A program made the position numbers and the translations under genes. This document shows, in pieces, positions 1 through 6,761 of a stretch of DNA of 12,220 nucleotides. The stretch is from positions 1 through 12,220 of the forward strand of contig CAJXJV010000021.1 in the NCBI GenBank assembly GCA_913055135.1, read 5' to 3'. Below the pieces are notes generated by a model. It was not told the origin of the DNA and ran no database searches. It saw only the letters and a list, made by a program, of their open reading frames with translations. This DNA comes from an uncultured Desulfurobacterium sp. GTDB lineage: Bacteria; Aquificota; Aquificia; Desulfurobacteriales; Desulfurobacteriaceae. Numbering within the stretch: the first letter of the stretch is position 1; every line of letters starts with the position of its first letter.

Positions 1-1971
1 TGCATCTGTAAGTCTTCCGTCATCAAGAATCTGAAGGAGGATGTTAAATACGTCTGGGTGTGCTTTTTCAATCTCGTCAAGGAGGATTACACTGTAAGGC
101 TTACGTCTAACAGCTTCTGTAAGTTGTCCACCCTCTTCATAGCCAACGTATCCTGGAGGTGCACCAATAAGCTTGGAGACTGCATGCTTCTCCATGTATT
201 CGGACATATCAAGTCTGATGATTGCGGTCTCGTCGCCAAAAAGATATTCAGCAAGGGTTTTTGCGAGCTCCGTCTTACCAACACCAGTTGGTCCAAGGAA
301 GAGGAATGAACCGAGTGGTCTGTTTGGTGGCTGGAGTCCAGCTCTTGCACGTCTGATGGCTTCGGAAATTGCTTTGATAGCCCTTTCCTGACCGATAACC
401 CTCTTGTGGAGCTCTTCCTCCATTCTGAGAAGTTTCTGAATCTCTTCTTCCTGAAGTTTGGATGCTGGAATTCCGGTCATTTCAGAGATTACTTCAGCAA
501 TGTCTTCAGCTGCTACAACAGGAATGCTTTCACCCTCTTCCTTCATCTTTTCCTGCTTCTCTTCAAGCTCCTTGATCTTAGCTTCAATATCCTTGATCTC
601 TTTCTTCAATCTCGCAGCTTTATCAAATTCTTCATTTTTAACAGCTTCATCAAGCTCAGCCCTCAGCTGGTGAAGTTTCTCTTTGAGCTCAGCAAGTTCT
701 GGAGACATGTAAGTAGCTTCTATCTTCTTCCTTGCACATGCTTCATCAAGAACATCTATAGCCTTATCAGGTAAATATCTACCTTGAATATACTTCTTCG
801 AGAGTTTAACTGCTGCTTCAATTGCATCATCTGTAATCTTAACTTTGTGGTGCTCCTCAAGCTTGGGCTTTAATCCTTTAAGCATCTTAATAGCACTTTC
901 TATGCTTGGTTCATCAACCCATACAGGTGCAAATCTCCTTTCAAGGGCAGGATCTTTCTCAATGTACTTCCTGAATTCATCAACAGTAGTAGCACCGATG
1001 ACTCTGAATTCACCCCTTGCGAGAGCTGGTTTCATCATGTTTGCAGCATCCATTGAACCTTCTGCCGCACCCGCTCCAACAACAGTGTGGAGCTCATCAA
1101 GAAAGAGAATGATATTTCCCTCATTTTTAACTGCATCAAGAACCTGTTTGAGTCTTTCCTCAAATTCACCGCGGTACTTTGTACCTGCAACAAGGGCTGC
1201 CATATCAAGAGCAACAATCCTCTTATCCTTCAGCTCATCTGGAACTTCGCCATTTGCAATCCTCTGAGCAACACCTTCAACAATTGCAGTTTTACCAACG
1301 CCTGCTGGACCGACAAGAACGGGATTGTTCTTTGTCCTCCTTGAAAGAATTTGAATAACCCTCTTGATTTCGTTTTCTCTGTCAATAACTGGGTCGAGTT
1401 TACCTTCCTCTGCAAGACCTGTAAGGTCTATTCCAAACTTCCTTAAAATTTCAGGAAGCTGCTTTCCACCTCTCTTAGCTTTCGCACCAATTTCCCTTGA
1501 AACTTTTGCTTTACCTTCTCTGTACTTCTTAACAGCATTCCACGCTTCCTCTTTCTCAAGACCAAACTTGAGAAGAATCCTATAAGCCATGCTCTCAGGA
1601 ACTTCATAAAATGCCAAGAAAAGATGTTCAAGATCAACACTCCTTGCTTTCATCTGACGGGCAATATCAATTGCCGCATCAAAGACCTTCTTCATTGTTG
1701 GAGTAATGTAGATTTCTTCATAACCGGTATAGCTTGATGGAAGTCCAAGCCTTCCTACCCTATCAACCTGTTCTCTGATAAACTTCTTAGCTCTCATAGG
1801 GTCATAACCTGCAAGTGTGAAGATATCAAGAACTGGAGAACCTGGCAGTTCTACCATTGCAAGTAAAAGGTGTTCTGCATCTACATATCTCTCACCAAGC
1901 TGCCTTGCAATTTCTTGAGAAAGGAGTATTGCATCCTTTGCTCTTCCACTTAAGATATCCCAGATGTTCAT
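1..1971 (-). CDS. clpC: ClpC-type AAA+ protein unfoldase, 3' end outside window
   Basis: This is a class I Hsp100/Clp ATPase that unfolds proteins in the cytoplasm, and in the ClpC subfamily feeds them to the ClpP protease. The first 657 residues are present; roughly the last 160 of a typical ClpC lie beyond the left edge. The N-terminal double Clp-N repeat spans about 1-150. AAA-1 has Walker A GPAGVGKT at 221-228 and Walker B LFLDE with D292/E293. A short middle region carries a UVR-like motif near 441-465 ([10 protein letters not shown]). AAA-2 has Walker A GPTGVGKT at 560-567 and Walker B ILLDE with D632/E633. The middle region is far shorter than the long coiled coil of ClpB, and the UVR motif is typical of ClpC, so I prefer ClpC to ClpB. 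The ATG start at 1971 follows a strong AGGAGGG site. It lies 24 bases after the hspR-like gene and is probably co-transcribed with it and repressed by its product. The missing C-terminus, with any ClpP-docking loop, prevents a final ClpB/ClpC decision. Confidence 0.93.
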   Translation of the reverse strand, partial: MNIWDILSGRAKDAILLSQEIARQLGERYVDAEHLLLAMVELPGSPVLDIFTLAGYDPMRAKKFIREQVDRVGRLGLPSSYTGYEEIYITPTMKKVFDAAIDIARQMKARSVDLEHLFLAFYEVPESMAYRILLKFGLEKEEAWNAVKKYREGKAKVSREIGAKAKRGGKQLPEILRKFGIDLTGLAEEGKLDPVIDRENEIKRVIQILSRRTKNNPVLVGPAGVGKTAIVEGVAQRIANGEVPDELKDKRIVALDMAALVAGTKYRGEFEERLKQVLDAVKNEGNIILFLDELHTVVGAGAAEGSMDAANMMKPALARGEFRVIGATTVDEFRKYIEKDPALERRFAPVWVDEPSIESAIKMLKGLKPKLEEHHKVKITDDAIEAAVKLSKKYIQGRYLPDKAIDVLDEACARKKIEATYMSPELAELKEKLHQLRAELDEAVKNEEFDKAARLKKEIKDIEAKIKELEEKQEKMKEEGESIPVVAAEDIAEVISEMTGIPASKLQEEEIQKLLRMEEELHKRVIGQERAIKAISEAIRRARAGLQPPNRPLGSFLFLGPTGVGKTELAKTLAEYLFGDETAIIRLDMSEYMEKHAVSKLIGAPPGYVGYEEGGQLTEAVRRKPYSVILLDEIEKAHPDVFNILLQILDDGRLTDA

Positions 1972-1995
1972 CTCTTCCCTCCTATTTTGTTTGAT

Positions 1996-2367
1996 TTATC
2001 TTTCAAGAATGCTGAGGAGCTTTTCAGCATCGAGCTCCTCAAACTTCATCTCCTTTAAAAGAGAGATAAGCAATTTCCTTGCAGTATCGTCAAGCTGCTC
2101 TGCAAGTGTAGTAAAAAGTCTCTCAAGATCATCTTCAAGCTTGAGTATAAGATGAGTTCCTGCAACGTTAACACCTCTTTCCCTGGTCAGAGAAACTATC
2201 CTTTTAACCCTGATCAGATCTCTCTCTGAATAGAGCCTGGTTCTTCCCTCCGTTCTTGAAGGCTTTATAAGCCCTTCATTTTCATAAAATCTAAGAGTTT
2301 GCGGATGAACTCCTGCAATCTTTGCAACGATGCTAATCATGTAAACTGGCGTATCCTTGTCAATCAC
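1996..2367 (-). CDS. hspR: HspR-like MerR-family heat-shock repressor
   Basis: This 123-residue cytoplasmic DNA-binding regulator belongs to the MerR family. Its winged-helix N-terminus (about 9-75) contains MISIVAKIAGVHPQTLRFYE and then GLIKPSRTEGRTRLYSERDL, which closely fits HspR, the repressor of dnaK and clp operons in actinobacteria and several thermophiles. The C-terminal half (about 76-123) is charged and probably helical, as expected for a dimerisation segment; no metal-binding cysteines are seen. The start is GTG at 2367, chosen because AAGGAG at 2376-2381 sits 8 bases upstream. A downstream ATG at residue 10 would cut the conserved VYMIS segment. It is the first gene before clpC, so autoregulation of the pair is the natural model. 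I looked for the HAIR operator of known HspR proteins (CTTGAGT-N7-ACTCAAG) upstream and did not find it, so the operator must differ if regulation is conserved. Confidence 0.85.
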   Translation of the reverse strand: MIDKDTPVYMISIVAKIAGVHPQTLRFYENEGLIKPSRTEGRTRLYSERDLIRVKRIVSLTRERGVNVAGTHLILKLEDDLERLFTTLAEQLDDTARKLLISLLKEMKFEELDAEKLLSILER

Positions 2368-2395
2368 CGCCCGTTCTCCTTAATCTTTACAAAAG

Positions 2396-2424
2396 AAATT
2401 AAGTCACTTTCAGTATTTCGTCAA
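2396..2424 (-). promoter_or_regulatory. Candidate sigma70 promoter of hspR-clpC
   Basis: On the minus strand TTGACG (2419-2424) is a 5/6 match to the -35 box. It is separated by exactly 17 bases from TAATTT (2396-2401), a weak 3/6 match to the -10 box. A start about 7 bases further on would leave a leader of roughly 20 bases holding the AAGGAG ribosome site. The position is right for the first gene of the pair, but the -10 is poor and AT-rich DNA throws up such matches by chance. Confidence 0.35.
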
Positions 2425-2457
2425 CTTTTTTACAAAAATATTTTAACCAAACCGACC

Positions 2458-2646
2458 ATGCCCCATGATGATTATGATTTTGTTCTGTCCAGACAGCTTG
2501 ATGAGGAAAGGGAAAACCAGCTAAACAGCATTAGAAAGCTAAAATGGATACCTTATAGGTATGCCTCGTTATATCATAGAGAAGAGAGAGAAAGAAAAGC
2601 AGGAGAAATACTAAGCCTTCAGAAGATCAATAAGGTAACGTGTTAA
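2458..2646 (+). CDS. Probable 62-residue orphan protein, charged
   Basis: I do not recognise this protein. The frame runs from ATG at 2458 to TAA at 2644-2646. It encodes a 62-residue soluble protein with an acidic start (MPHDDYDF), an Arg/Glu-rich middle (LDEERENQLNSIRKLKW), an aromatic patch (WIPYRYASLYHREE) and a basic C-terminus. Composition resembles thermophile proteins and the plus strand is purine-rich here, unlike the pyrimidine-rich plus strand over neighbouring minus-strand genes; both support real coding. Against it, no Shine-Dalgarno site precedes the ATG (ACCAAACCGACC). A -10-like TATTTT at 2439-2444 would put transcription start only about 7 bases before the ATG, so a near-leaderless message is possible. 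The frame stays open upstream to an ATG at 2299, but that part is antisense to hspR. Its 3' end overlaps the convergent end of hldD by 20 bases. Confidence 0.5.
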   Translation: MPHDDYDFVLSRQLDEERENQLNSIRKLKWIPYRYASLYHREERERKAGEILSLQKINKVTC

Positions 2647-3571
2647 CGTTCACATTTTCTTTGATCCACTCTATGTAAGCTGGAATCCCCTCTTCTATCT
2701 GTGTTTTCGGATACCAGTTTAAAACTTCTTTTGTCTCTGTAAGGTCAGCCTCTGTGTAGTTCTGATAGAACTCGTAAGGATTGTCAAAGTATTCAACTTC
2801 AACATCTACGCCGAGAGTCTTTCTGATTATGTCAACAACTTCATTAAAGCTTCTGGCTCTCCCCGTCCCGACGTTTACAATTCCGCTTTTATCTGTTTCA
2901 AAACCTTTTATGTTTGCTTCTACACAATCCATAACATAGACAAAATCCCTCTTCTGTTCTCCCCACTTAAAAAGTCTTGGTTTTTTTCCTTTCAGTATCT
3001 GAACTGTTAACTGGAGAACCATACTTGCCATCTTTCCCTTGTACGTTTCCCTTGGACCATAAACATTAAAATATCTGAGACCAACAACACCTATAGACGG
3101 GTTTTCTCTCATAAATCTATAGGCAACCATGTCCATGGCATACTTTGAAAAACCGTAAATGTTTTCGGGTAAAAGCTCCTGATTAACTCTCATTGGAGCA
3201 GATCCATTTCCATAGACCGCAGCAGATGAAGCATAAACTACTTTTGCTTTACTCTCTCTCGCCACGTTTAGAATATCTTTAAACGCCTCACAGTTAACTT
3301 CCATCATTTTTCTCTGATTCATATCTGTCGTATCAACATTTGCAGCCTGATGGAAGATAACGTCAAAATTGTACTTCCTGAGCTTTTCTACTGTCTCTGG
3401 CTCTGCGATTGAACCTGTGATGATTTCACCCTCAAATCCAATCAAGTTCTTGAAATGACCGGAAGAGAAATCATCAAGAACAAATATTTCCGCATTCTTG
3501 TATCTTTTCTGGAGCTCCAGTGCCAGATTAGAACCTATAAAACCTGCTCCTCCAGTAACAAGTGCTCTCAT
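2627..3571 (-). CDS. hldD: ADP-L-glycero-D-manno-heptose 6-epimerase
   Basis: This is an extended short-chain dehydrogenase that inverts C6 of ADP-D-glycero-heptose to give the ADP-L-glycero form used for the LPS inner core. At 314 residues it has the normal family length. The Rossmann motif TGGAGFIG is at 6-13 and the YASSAAVYG strand carries the catalytic Ser116. The YxxxK pair is Y139/K143 in NIYGFSKYAMD. Lys178 in YGPRETYKGKMAS is at the position of the K178 known from E. coli HldD. The block KRDFVYVMDCVEANIKGFE, then NVGTGRARSFNEVV and a C-terminal FYQNYTEADL, distinguish HldD from GalE and RmlB. The ATG at 3571 forms an ATGA overlap with the stop of the upstream gene, and AGGGAG lies about 9 bases before it. 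It is the last gene of the minus-strand operon and implies a Gram-negative envelope with heptose-containing LPS. Final step of the heptose pathway; other hld genes are not in the window. Confidence 0.9.
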   Translation of the reverse strand: MRALVTGGAGFIGSNLALELQKRYKNAEIFVLDDFSSGHFKNLIGFEGEIITGSIAEPETVEKLRKYNFDVIFHQAANVDTTDMNQRKMMEVNCEAFKDILNVARESKAKVVYASSAAVYGNGSAPMRVNQELLPENIYGFSKYAMDMVAYRFMRENPSIGVVGLRYFNVYGPRETYKGKMASMVLQLTVQILKGKKPRLFKWGEQKRDFVYVMDCVEANIKGFETDKSGIVNVGTGRARSFNEVVDIIRKTLGVDVEVEYFDNPYEFYQNYTEADLTETKEVLNWYPKTQIEEGIPAYIEWIKENVNVNTLPY

Positions 3572-3906
3572 TCTCCAATCTCTCCCTTCAGGTGAGTTTC
3601 GTAACCCTGCTTTTTAAAGAAATCTGCAAGAGCTTGAGCATACTTCTTTGCAAGTCCCCACTTGTAAAAAGCTGCGTATGTAGAGGACTCAACAAGCTCG
3701 TCGCCTTCAAAGATAACTACCGAAACACCCCAAACAAATTTCCTCATGTTCTCGTCCTTATAGATCTTCTGAACGAAAACATCACAGATTTTAGCTGGCT
3801 CTCCTACGATTTCCGAAAACTCCTCAGGAGATTTTCCCAGTGCATCTGCCATCAGCTCTTTGAAAAAATCCTCAGCCACTTCATCCCCCAGATTACTTTT
3901 CAACAA
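3568..3906 (-). CDS. Unrecognised 112-residue cytoplasmic protein
   Basis: I do not recognise a family. The 112-residue product has no signal peptide or membrane segment. It starts with an acidic helical region (LGDEVAEDFFKELMADALGK, about 6-25), then SPEEFSEIVGEPAKICDVF, a probable beta segment FVWGVSVVIFEGDEL (about 57-71), and a helical tail rich in Ala, Lys and aromatics (YAAFYKWGLAKKYAQALADF). It may be a small alpha-beta domain. The start is uncertain: the frame opens after a stop and offers only two adjacent TTG codons (3906, 3903) before the internal ATG at residue 19. TTG at 3906 overlaps the dehydroquinate synthase gene by 14 bases, suggesting translation by coupling rather than a strong ribosome site. 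Its stop overlaps the hldD start as ATGA. Conserved packing on both sides argues that it is a real gene. Confidence 0.75.
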   Translation of the reverse strand: MLKSNLGDEVAEDFFKELMADALGKSPEEFSEIVGEPAKICDVFVQKIYKDENMRKFVWGVSVVIFEGDELVESSTYAAFYKWGLAKKYAQALADFFKKQGYETHLKGEIGE

Positions 3907-4897
3907 TGCTCTCTTTTACCTTCATACCAAAGTGTCTTCCAGGTTCTTCTGTATAGACAAGTACTTCATCTCCTTCTTTGAGATCCACAACTGAAATTGG
4001 CGTTCCATCGGGTGCTGTTAACCTGATTGTTTCAGCATTCTGCAAGATACCAGCTACCTTTTTTCCATCTTTCGTTTCTGCCTCTATCAGAAGCATTGGT
4101 CTTCTCTCAACCTTAGCTCTACCAACATAGGCGATCCTGCCTTCACCCTTGTAGTTATAAATCATTATCTCGTCACCACTCTCAATCTCTGAAAGGTATT
4201 TGGTTCTACCGTTTGGAAGTCTAACGTACATGTGAACAGCACCGGCATTAACTCTGAAAGGTCTCGCAGCAACGTATGGATTTGATTCAGTTTCCGCGTG
4301 GACAAGGAACATTCCAGCCGATGAATTACCCACAAGAGCTCCTTCTCCCCTTGTCATGTTTGAACAGGTGTCTATACAGACTCTATCACACATTCCCAGA
4401 GGCTTTACCCTCTTTATCTTCGCAACTTCCAACTTCACACTCTCACCTGCAAGGTTTATTGCCTCTCCAGCAGCCTTTATTTCGTTTACATCTTCAGTAT
4501 CAAGAACAACACCTTTTACACCCTTTTCAAGAATCGTAATTGCAGTCTTCGCCTCTTCTGCATTCCTTACCCAGGCATAAACGTTATCACCCTGAGCAAG
4601 GAGGTTTTCAAGAGGAATAATGGTCCAGTCTGTTGTTTTAACGATAACGTTTTTTCCCTGCTTTAGAAGCTCTGCTGCCCTTTCTTCATCCTCTTTGCCT
4701 TTTATCTCAACAATAACGAACTCTTCACTCAGCCTATAATCCCCATCAGGAGCTATAGTCTTAACCTTTGCTAACTGCTTTACTTTCTTACTCTCAGGTT
4801 TATCTAAGAGAAGAGCAAAAATCCCTGATTCCAGAGCAGCTGTAACAACTTTTTTATTATTGGCATCCTTCACATAGACGATAAGGTGCTTTTTCAT
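3893..4897 (-). CDS. aroB': 3-dehydroquinate synthase II (archaeal type)
   Basis: The 334-residue protein belongs to the dehydroquinate synthase II family. It makes 3-dehydroquinate by NAD-dependent oxidative deamination of 2-amino-3,7-dideoxy-D-threo-hept-6-ulosonate, instead of the classical DAHP route through AroB. The diagnostic core at about 168-202 reads GMCDRVCIDTCSNMTRGEGA, then LVGNSSAGMFLVHAE. It is followed by RPFRVNAGAVHMYV (212-225), ERRPMLLIEAE (264-274), LQNAETIRL (285-293) and GRHFGM near the C-terminus (320-325). The family is best known in methanogenic and other archaea, with a scattered set of bacterial homologues. The ATG at 4897 has a very strong AGGAGGGA site. It sits downstream of yggS and a 19-residue mini-ORF and overlaps the next gene by 14 bases. 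The partner enzyme, an aldolase-type ADH synthase, is not in the window. Family assignment is firm; which pathway feeds it is inference. Confidence 0.9.
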   Translation of the reverse strand: MKKHLIVYVKDANNKKVVTAALESGIFALLLDKPESKKVKQLAKVKTIAPDGDYRLSEEFVIVEIKGKEDEERAAELLKQGKNVIVKTTDWTIIPLENLLAQGDNVYAWVRNAEEAKTAITILEKGVKGVVLDTEDVNEIKAAGEAINLAGESVKLEVAKIKRVKPLGMCDRVCIDTCSNMTRGEGALVGNSSAGMFLVHAETESNPYVAARPFRVNAGAVHMYVRLPNGRTKYLSEIESGDEIMIYNYKGEGRIAYVGRAKVERRPMLLIEAETKDGKKVAGILQNAETIRLTAPDGTPISVVDLKEGDEVLVYTEEPGRHFGMKVKESIVEK

Positions 4898-4921
4898 TTC
4901 ACTTCCCTCCTATTAAAACCT

Positions 4922-4981
4922 TTAGAAGTCAAAAAGTAACCATAATGAAATAACAAGAACAAAGAGAAACCACCATTCCAT
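4922..4981 (-). CDS. 19-residue hydrophobic membrane mini-ORF
   Basis: Immediately after the yggS stop (TAA, then ATG with no spacing) a 20-codon frame encodes MEWWFLFVLVISLWLLFDF and ends in TAA. After the first two residues it is almost purely hydrophobic: 3 Trp, 4 Phe, 5 Leu, 2 Val and 1 Ile, one Glu at the N-end and one Asp near the C-end. That is long enough for one transmembrane helix. A GGAGAGG site at 4991-4997, within the end of yggS, lies 9 bases before the ATG, a good ribosome-site distance. The dehydroquinate synthase gene starts 24 bases after its stop with its own site. Known bacterial mini-membrane proteins of this size act as subunits or regulators of larger membrane complexes, but nothing here names a partner. 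It could also be a chance reading of an intergenic spacer. Confidence 0.45.
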   Translation of the reverse strand: MEWWFLFVLVISLWLLFDF

Positions 4982-5668
4982 TTAGTACATCCTCTCCCCA
5001 AAAATAGCAGTTCCAATTCTAACAATTGTTGCCCCTTCCTCCACAGCCACTTCAAAATCGTGGGACATTCCCATCGAGAGATGAGGAAGATTTACCCCAA
5101 GAGCATCCTCAAGATTATCCCTTATTTCTCTCAATTTTCTAAAGTAAGGTCTTACAAGTTCCAGATCTTCAAAGTAAGGTGGAACAGTCATTAACCCTTC
5201 AAGTTTCAAGTGTTCAAGGCTTAACACATATTTTGCCAGCTCAAGAGCTTCTTCTGGAGAGCAACCATGTTTTGTCTCCTCAGGAGAGAGCTTAACCTCT
5301 ATGAAAACTCTCATCTTCTTTCCTACCTTAGAGAGTCTCTTTTCCAGTTCATCTGCAAGTTCTTTTGAGTCGAGAGACTCAACAACATCAAAGAGGTTTA
5401 CAGCATACTTAACTTTGTTCCTCTGAAGATGTCCAATCATGTGCCATTCAATTGAAAGATCAGAAAGTAGAGGTATCTTATCCCTTGCTTCCTGAACTCT
5501 GTTCTCACCAAAAAGCCTGATTCCCGCTTCAAAAACTTCTCTGATTTCTTCTGGAGTCCTTGTCTTTGAAGCTGCAAGGATAGAAACTTCTCCGGGATCT
5601 CTGCCCGCTCTCTCACAGGCTCTTTCTATTCGTTCTTTAATTTTTTGAACGTTCTCTCTAGCCCCCAT
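4982..5668 (-). CDS. yggS: YggS/PROSC-family PLP homeostasis protein
   Basis: This is a 228-residue cytoplasmic single-domain alanine-racemase-fold protein that binds pyridoxal 5'-phosphate. Family members have no robust enzyme activity and buffer PLP, affecting amino and keto acid pools. Hallmarks are ILAASKT with the PLP-binding lysine at K35, FGENRVQEA, EWHMIGHLQRNKVKY, SLDS, FIEVKLSPEETKHGCSPEEA, GLMTVPPY, LSMGMSHDFEVAVEEGATIVRIGTAIFG at the C-terminal phosphate-binding end. I start it at ATG 5668 (MGARENVQKIKERI) because GAGG lies about 7 bases upstream and this matches the normal family N-terminus. The frame remains open upstream to 5752, but that extension is antisense-frame overlap with the preceding gene. 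It overlaps the SH3-like gene by 11 bases, so coupling is likely. Confidence 0.92.
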   Translation of the reverse strand: MGARENVQKIKERIERACERAGRDPGEVSILAASKTRTPEEIREVFEAGIRLFGENRVQEARDKIPLLSDLSIEWHMIGHLQRNKVKYAVNLFDVVESLDSKELADELEKRLSKVGKKMRVFIEVKLSPEETKHGCSPEEALELAKYVLSLEHLKLEGLMTVPPYFEDLELVRPYFRKLREIRDNLEDALGVNLPHLSMGMSHDFEVAVEEGATIVRIGTAIFGERMY

Positions 5669-6761
5669 CTTCAAGCCTCTCGTAAACTTCATCTGCAAAG
5701 AACCAGAGGTCGTCGCTGAACTCTGATTCAGAATTATTAATGAAATCATCAAGCGTAGATAGTTTCTTCTCTTTGTAGTACTGGTAGCTTGAAGCTATAA
5801 ACCCCTCTTTTAAAAAATCACCTTCTCCATCAAATCGATAAACCTCAATTTCAACAAACTTGTTTACCCCTGAATCAAAACAGAGCTTAGAAACTGTTTT
5901 CCAGAAGTTAAAATTTGACTTTTTCAAGATAAGCCTTGTTTTTCTCCCTCTTACTGGTTCTCCATCCCTGTAGAAAAACTGGTATTTAAACCTTATTTTC
6001 AATCCCACACCATCAGAAGTTTTCAAAACTTCAAATGAGGAAACATCAACAGGTAGAAGTTTCACGTAATATCCAATCCTTTCAGAGATTGGAGACGAAT
6101 ACTTCGCTCCATTGAAGATGTCTATCAGGTGATTTATTTCTTCTTCCAGAGAGGCAATGTCTAAATCTCTTACCTCTGACTCTTCAAATTCCGAATTACT
6201 CCAGAAATAACTTTCGTATAAGACTCTACCATTTTCATCAATAAGAACAGCCTCTCCAGGTAAAACTTTTAGAGTTTTTCCATCTTCAGAGTAGAGTTTA
6301 AGGGGTCTATTTAGAGAAGCAATCCTAAAAATCACATTTTCAACATGAACATTCTCTCTTTTCACTGCAATAGGTGTTCCCTTACACCAGCCAAAAACCT
6401 TATCTCCTTCCTCCTTTCCTAAGAGAATAGCACTGTTTTCCTCTAAGGAGATAAAGCCGTTATCTGTCTCTGCTTTACATGGGGAAGTTACAACAGCAAC
6501 TTTTAGTTCAACCTGTCCTGTTGTTGTATATTCAGGAAGTGAACATTCGGTGTAGTCAAGGTTTATCCAACCTTTGCTAATCTTTCCCCAGAAGGAATAC
6601 TTATTGAAAAGCGTCTCCGTCTCACCACCATTTATGGTTCTAACAATTTCACCATCCGGAAAATTCCTAACAGAAACCGCATCAATCAGAACCTTTAACT
6701 CCTGAGAGAAGGAGGTAAGGGGAATCATAATAAAGATAAGAACGAAAAGTAGACGGTTCAT
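5658..6761 (-). CDS. Exported protein with N-terminal SH3-like domain, unknown function
   Basis: The 367-residue precursor begins with a signal peptide, MNRLLFVLIFIMIPLTSFS, and likely cleavage is near residue 19, so the mature protein is periplasmic. There is no lipobox cysteine. Residues about 21-70 fit a bacterial SH3-like domain: VSVRNFPDGEIVRTINGG, then FWGKISKGWINL, the pattern of SH3b domains that bind cell-wall or protein ligands. Residues about 85-140 and 143-190 may hold two further small beta domains of similar size, but similarity is too weak to be sure. The C-terminal half (about 200-367) contains a charged helical stretch (LDIASLEEEINHLIDIF) and beta-rich segments such as VGLKIRFKYQFFYRDGE; I recognise no family. 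Cysteines at 73, 95 and 126 could form disulfides. It begins in an ATGA overlap with the thioesterase and follows an AGGGAG site. A role at the envelope is inferred only from export and the SH3 fold. Confidence 0.82.
   Translation of the reverse strand: MNRLLFVLIFIMIPLTSFSQELKVLIDAVSVRNFPDGEIVRTINGGETETLFNKYSFWGKISKGWINLDYTECSLPEYTTTGQVELKVAVVTSPCKAETDNGFISLEENSAILLGKEEGDKVFGWCKGTPIAVKRENVHVENVIFRIASLNRPLKLYSEDGKTLKVLPGEAVLIDENGRVLYESYFWSNSEFEESEVRDLDIASLEEEINHLIDIFNGAKYSSPISERIGYYVKLLPVDVSSFEVLKTSDGVGLKIRFKYQFFYRDGEPVRGRKTRLILKKSNFNFWKTVSKLCFDSGVNKFVEIEVYRFDGEGDFLKEGFIASSYQYYKEKKLSTLDDFINNSESEFSDDLWFFADEVYERLEDGG

Noticed and set aside
58..1640. Several plus-strand frames of 60-140 residues opposite clpC
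   Set aside because: They are antisense to a complete, motif-verified clpC frame and have low-complexity Ser/Leu/Phe-rich products, as expected of complements of a purine-rich gene.
1..1971. ClpB rather than ClpC
   Set aside because: The segment between the two AAA domains is short and has a UVR-like motif instead of ClpB's long coiled coil; I kept ClpC, though the C-terminus is missing.
2140..2146. CTTGAGT, a half-site of the HspR HAIR operator
   Set aside because: It lies inside the hspR coding region and has no ACTCAAG partner 7 bases away.
2634..2650. Short palindromic stretch AACGTGTTAACGTT at the hldD / small-ORF junction as a terminator
   Set aside because: The stem is only about four base pairs and lacks a U-run; it is inside overlapping coding sequence.
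5669..5752. Upstream extension of YggS by 28 residues
   Set aside because: The extra residues overlap the end of the SH3-like gene, do not resemble the YggS N-terminus, and lack a ribosome site; ATG 5668 has one.
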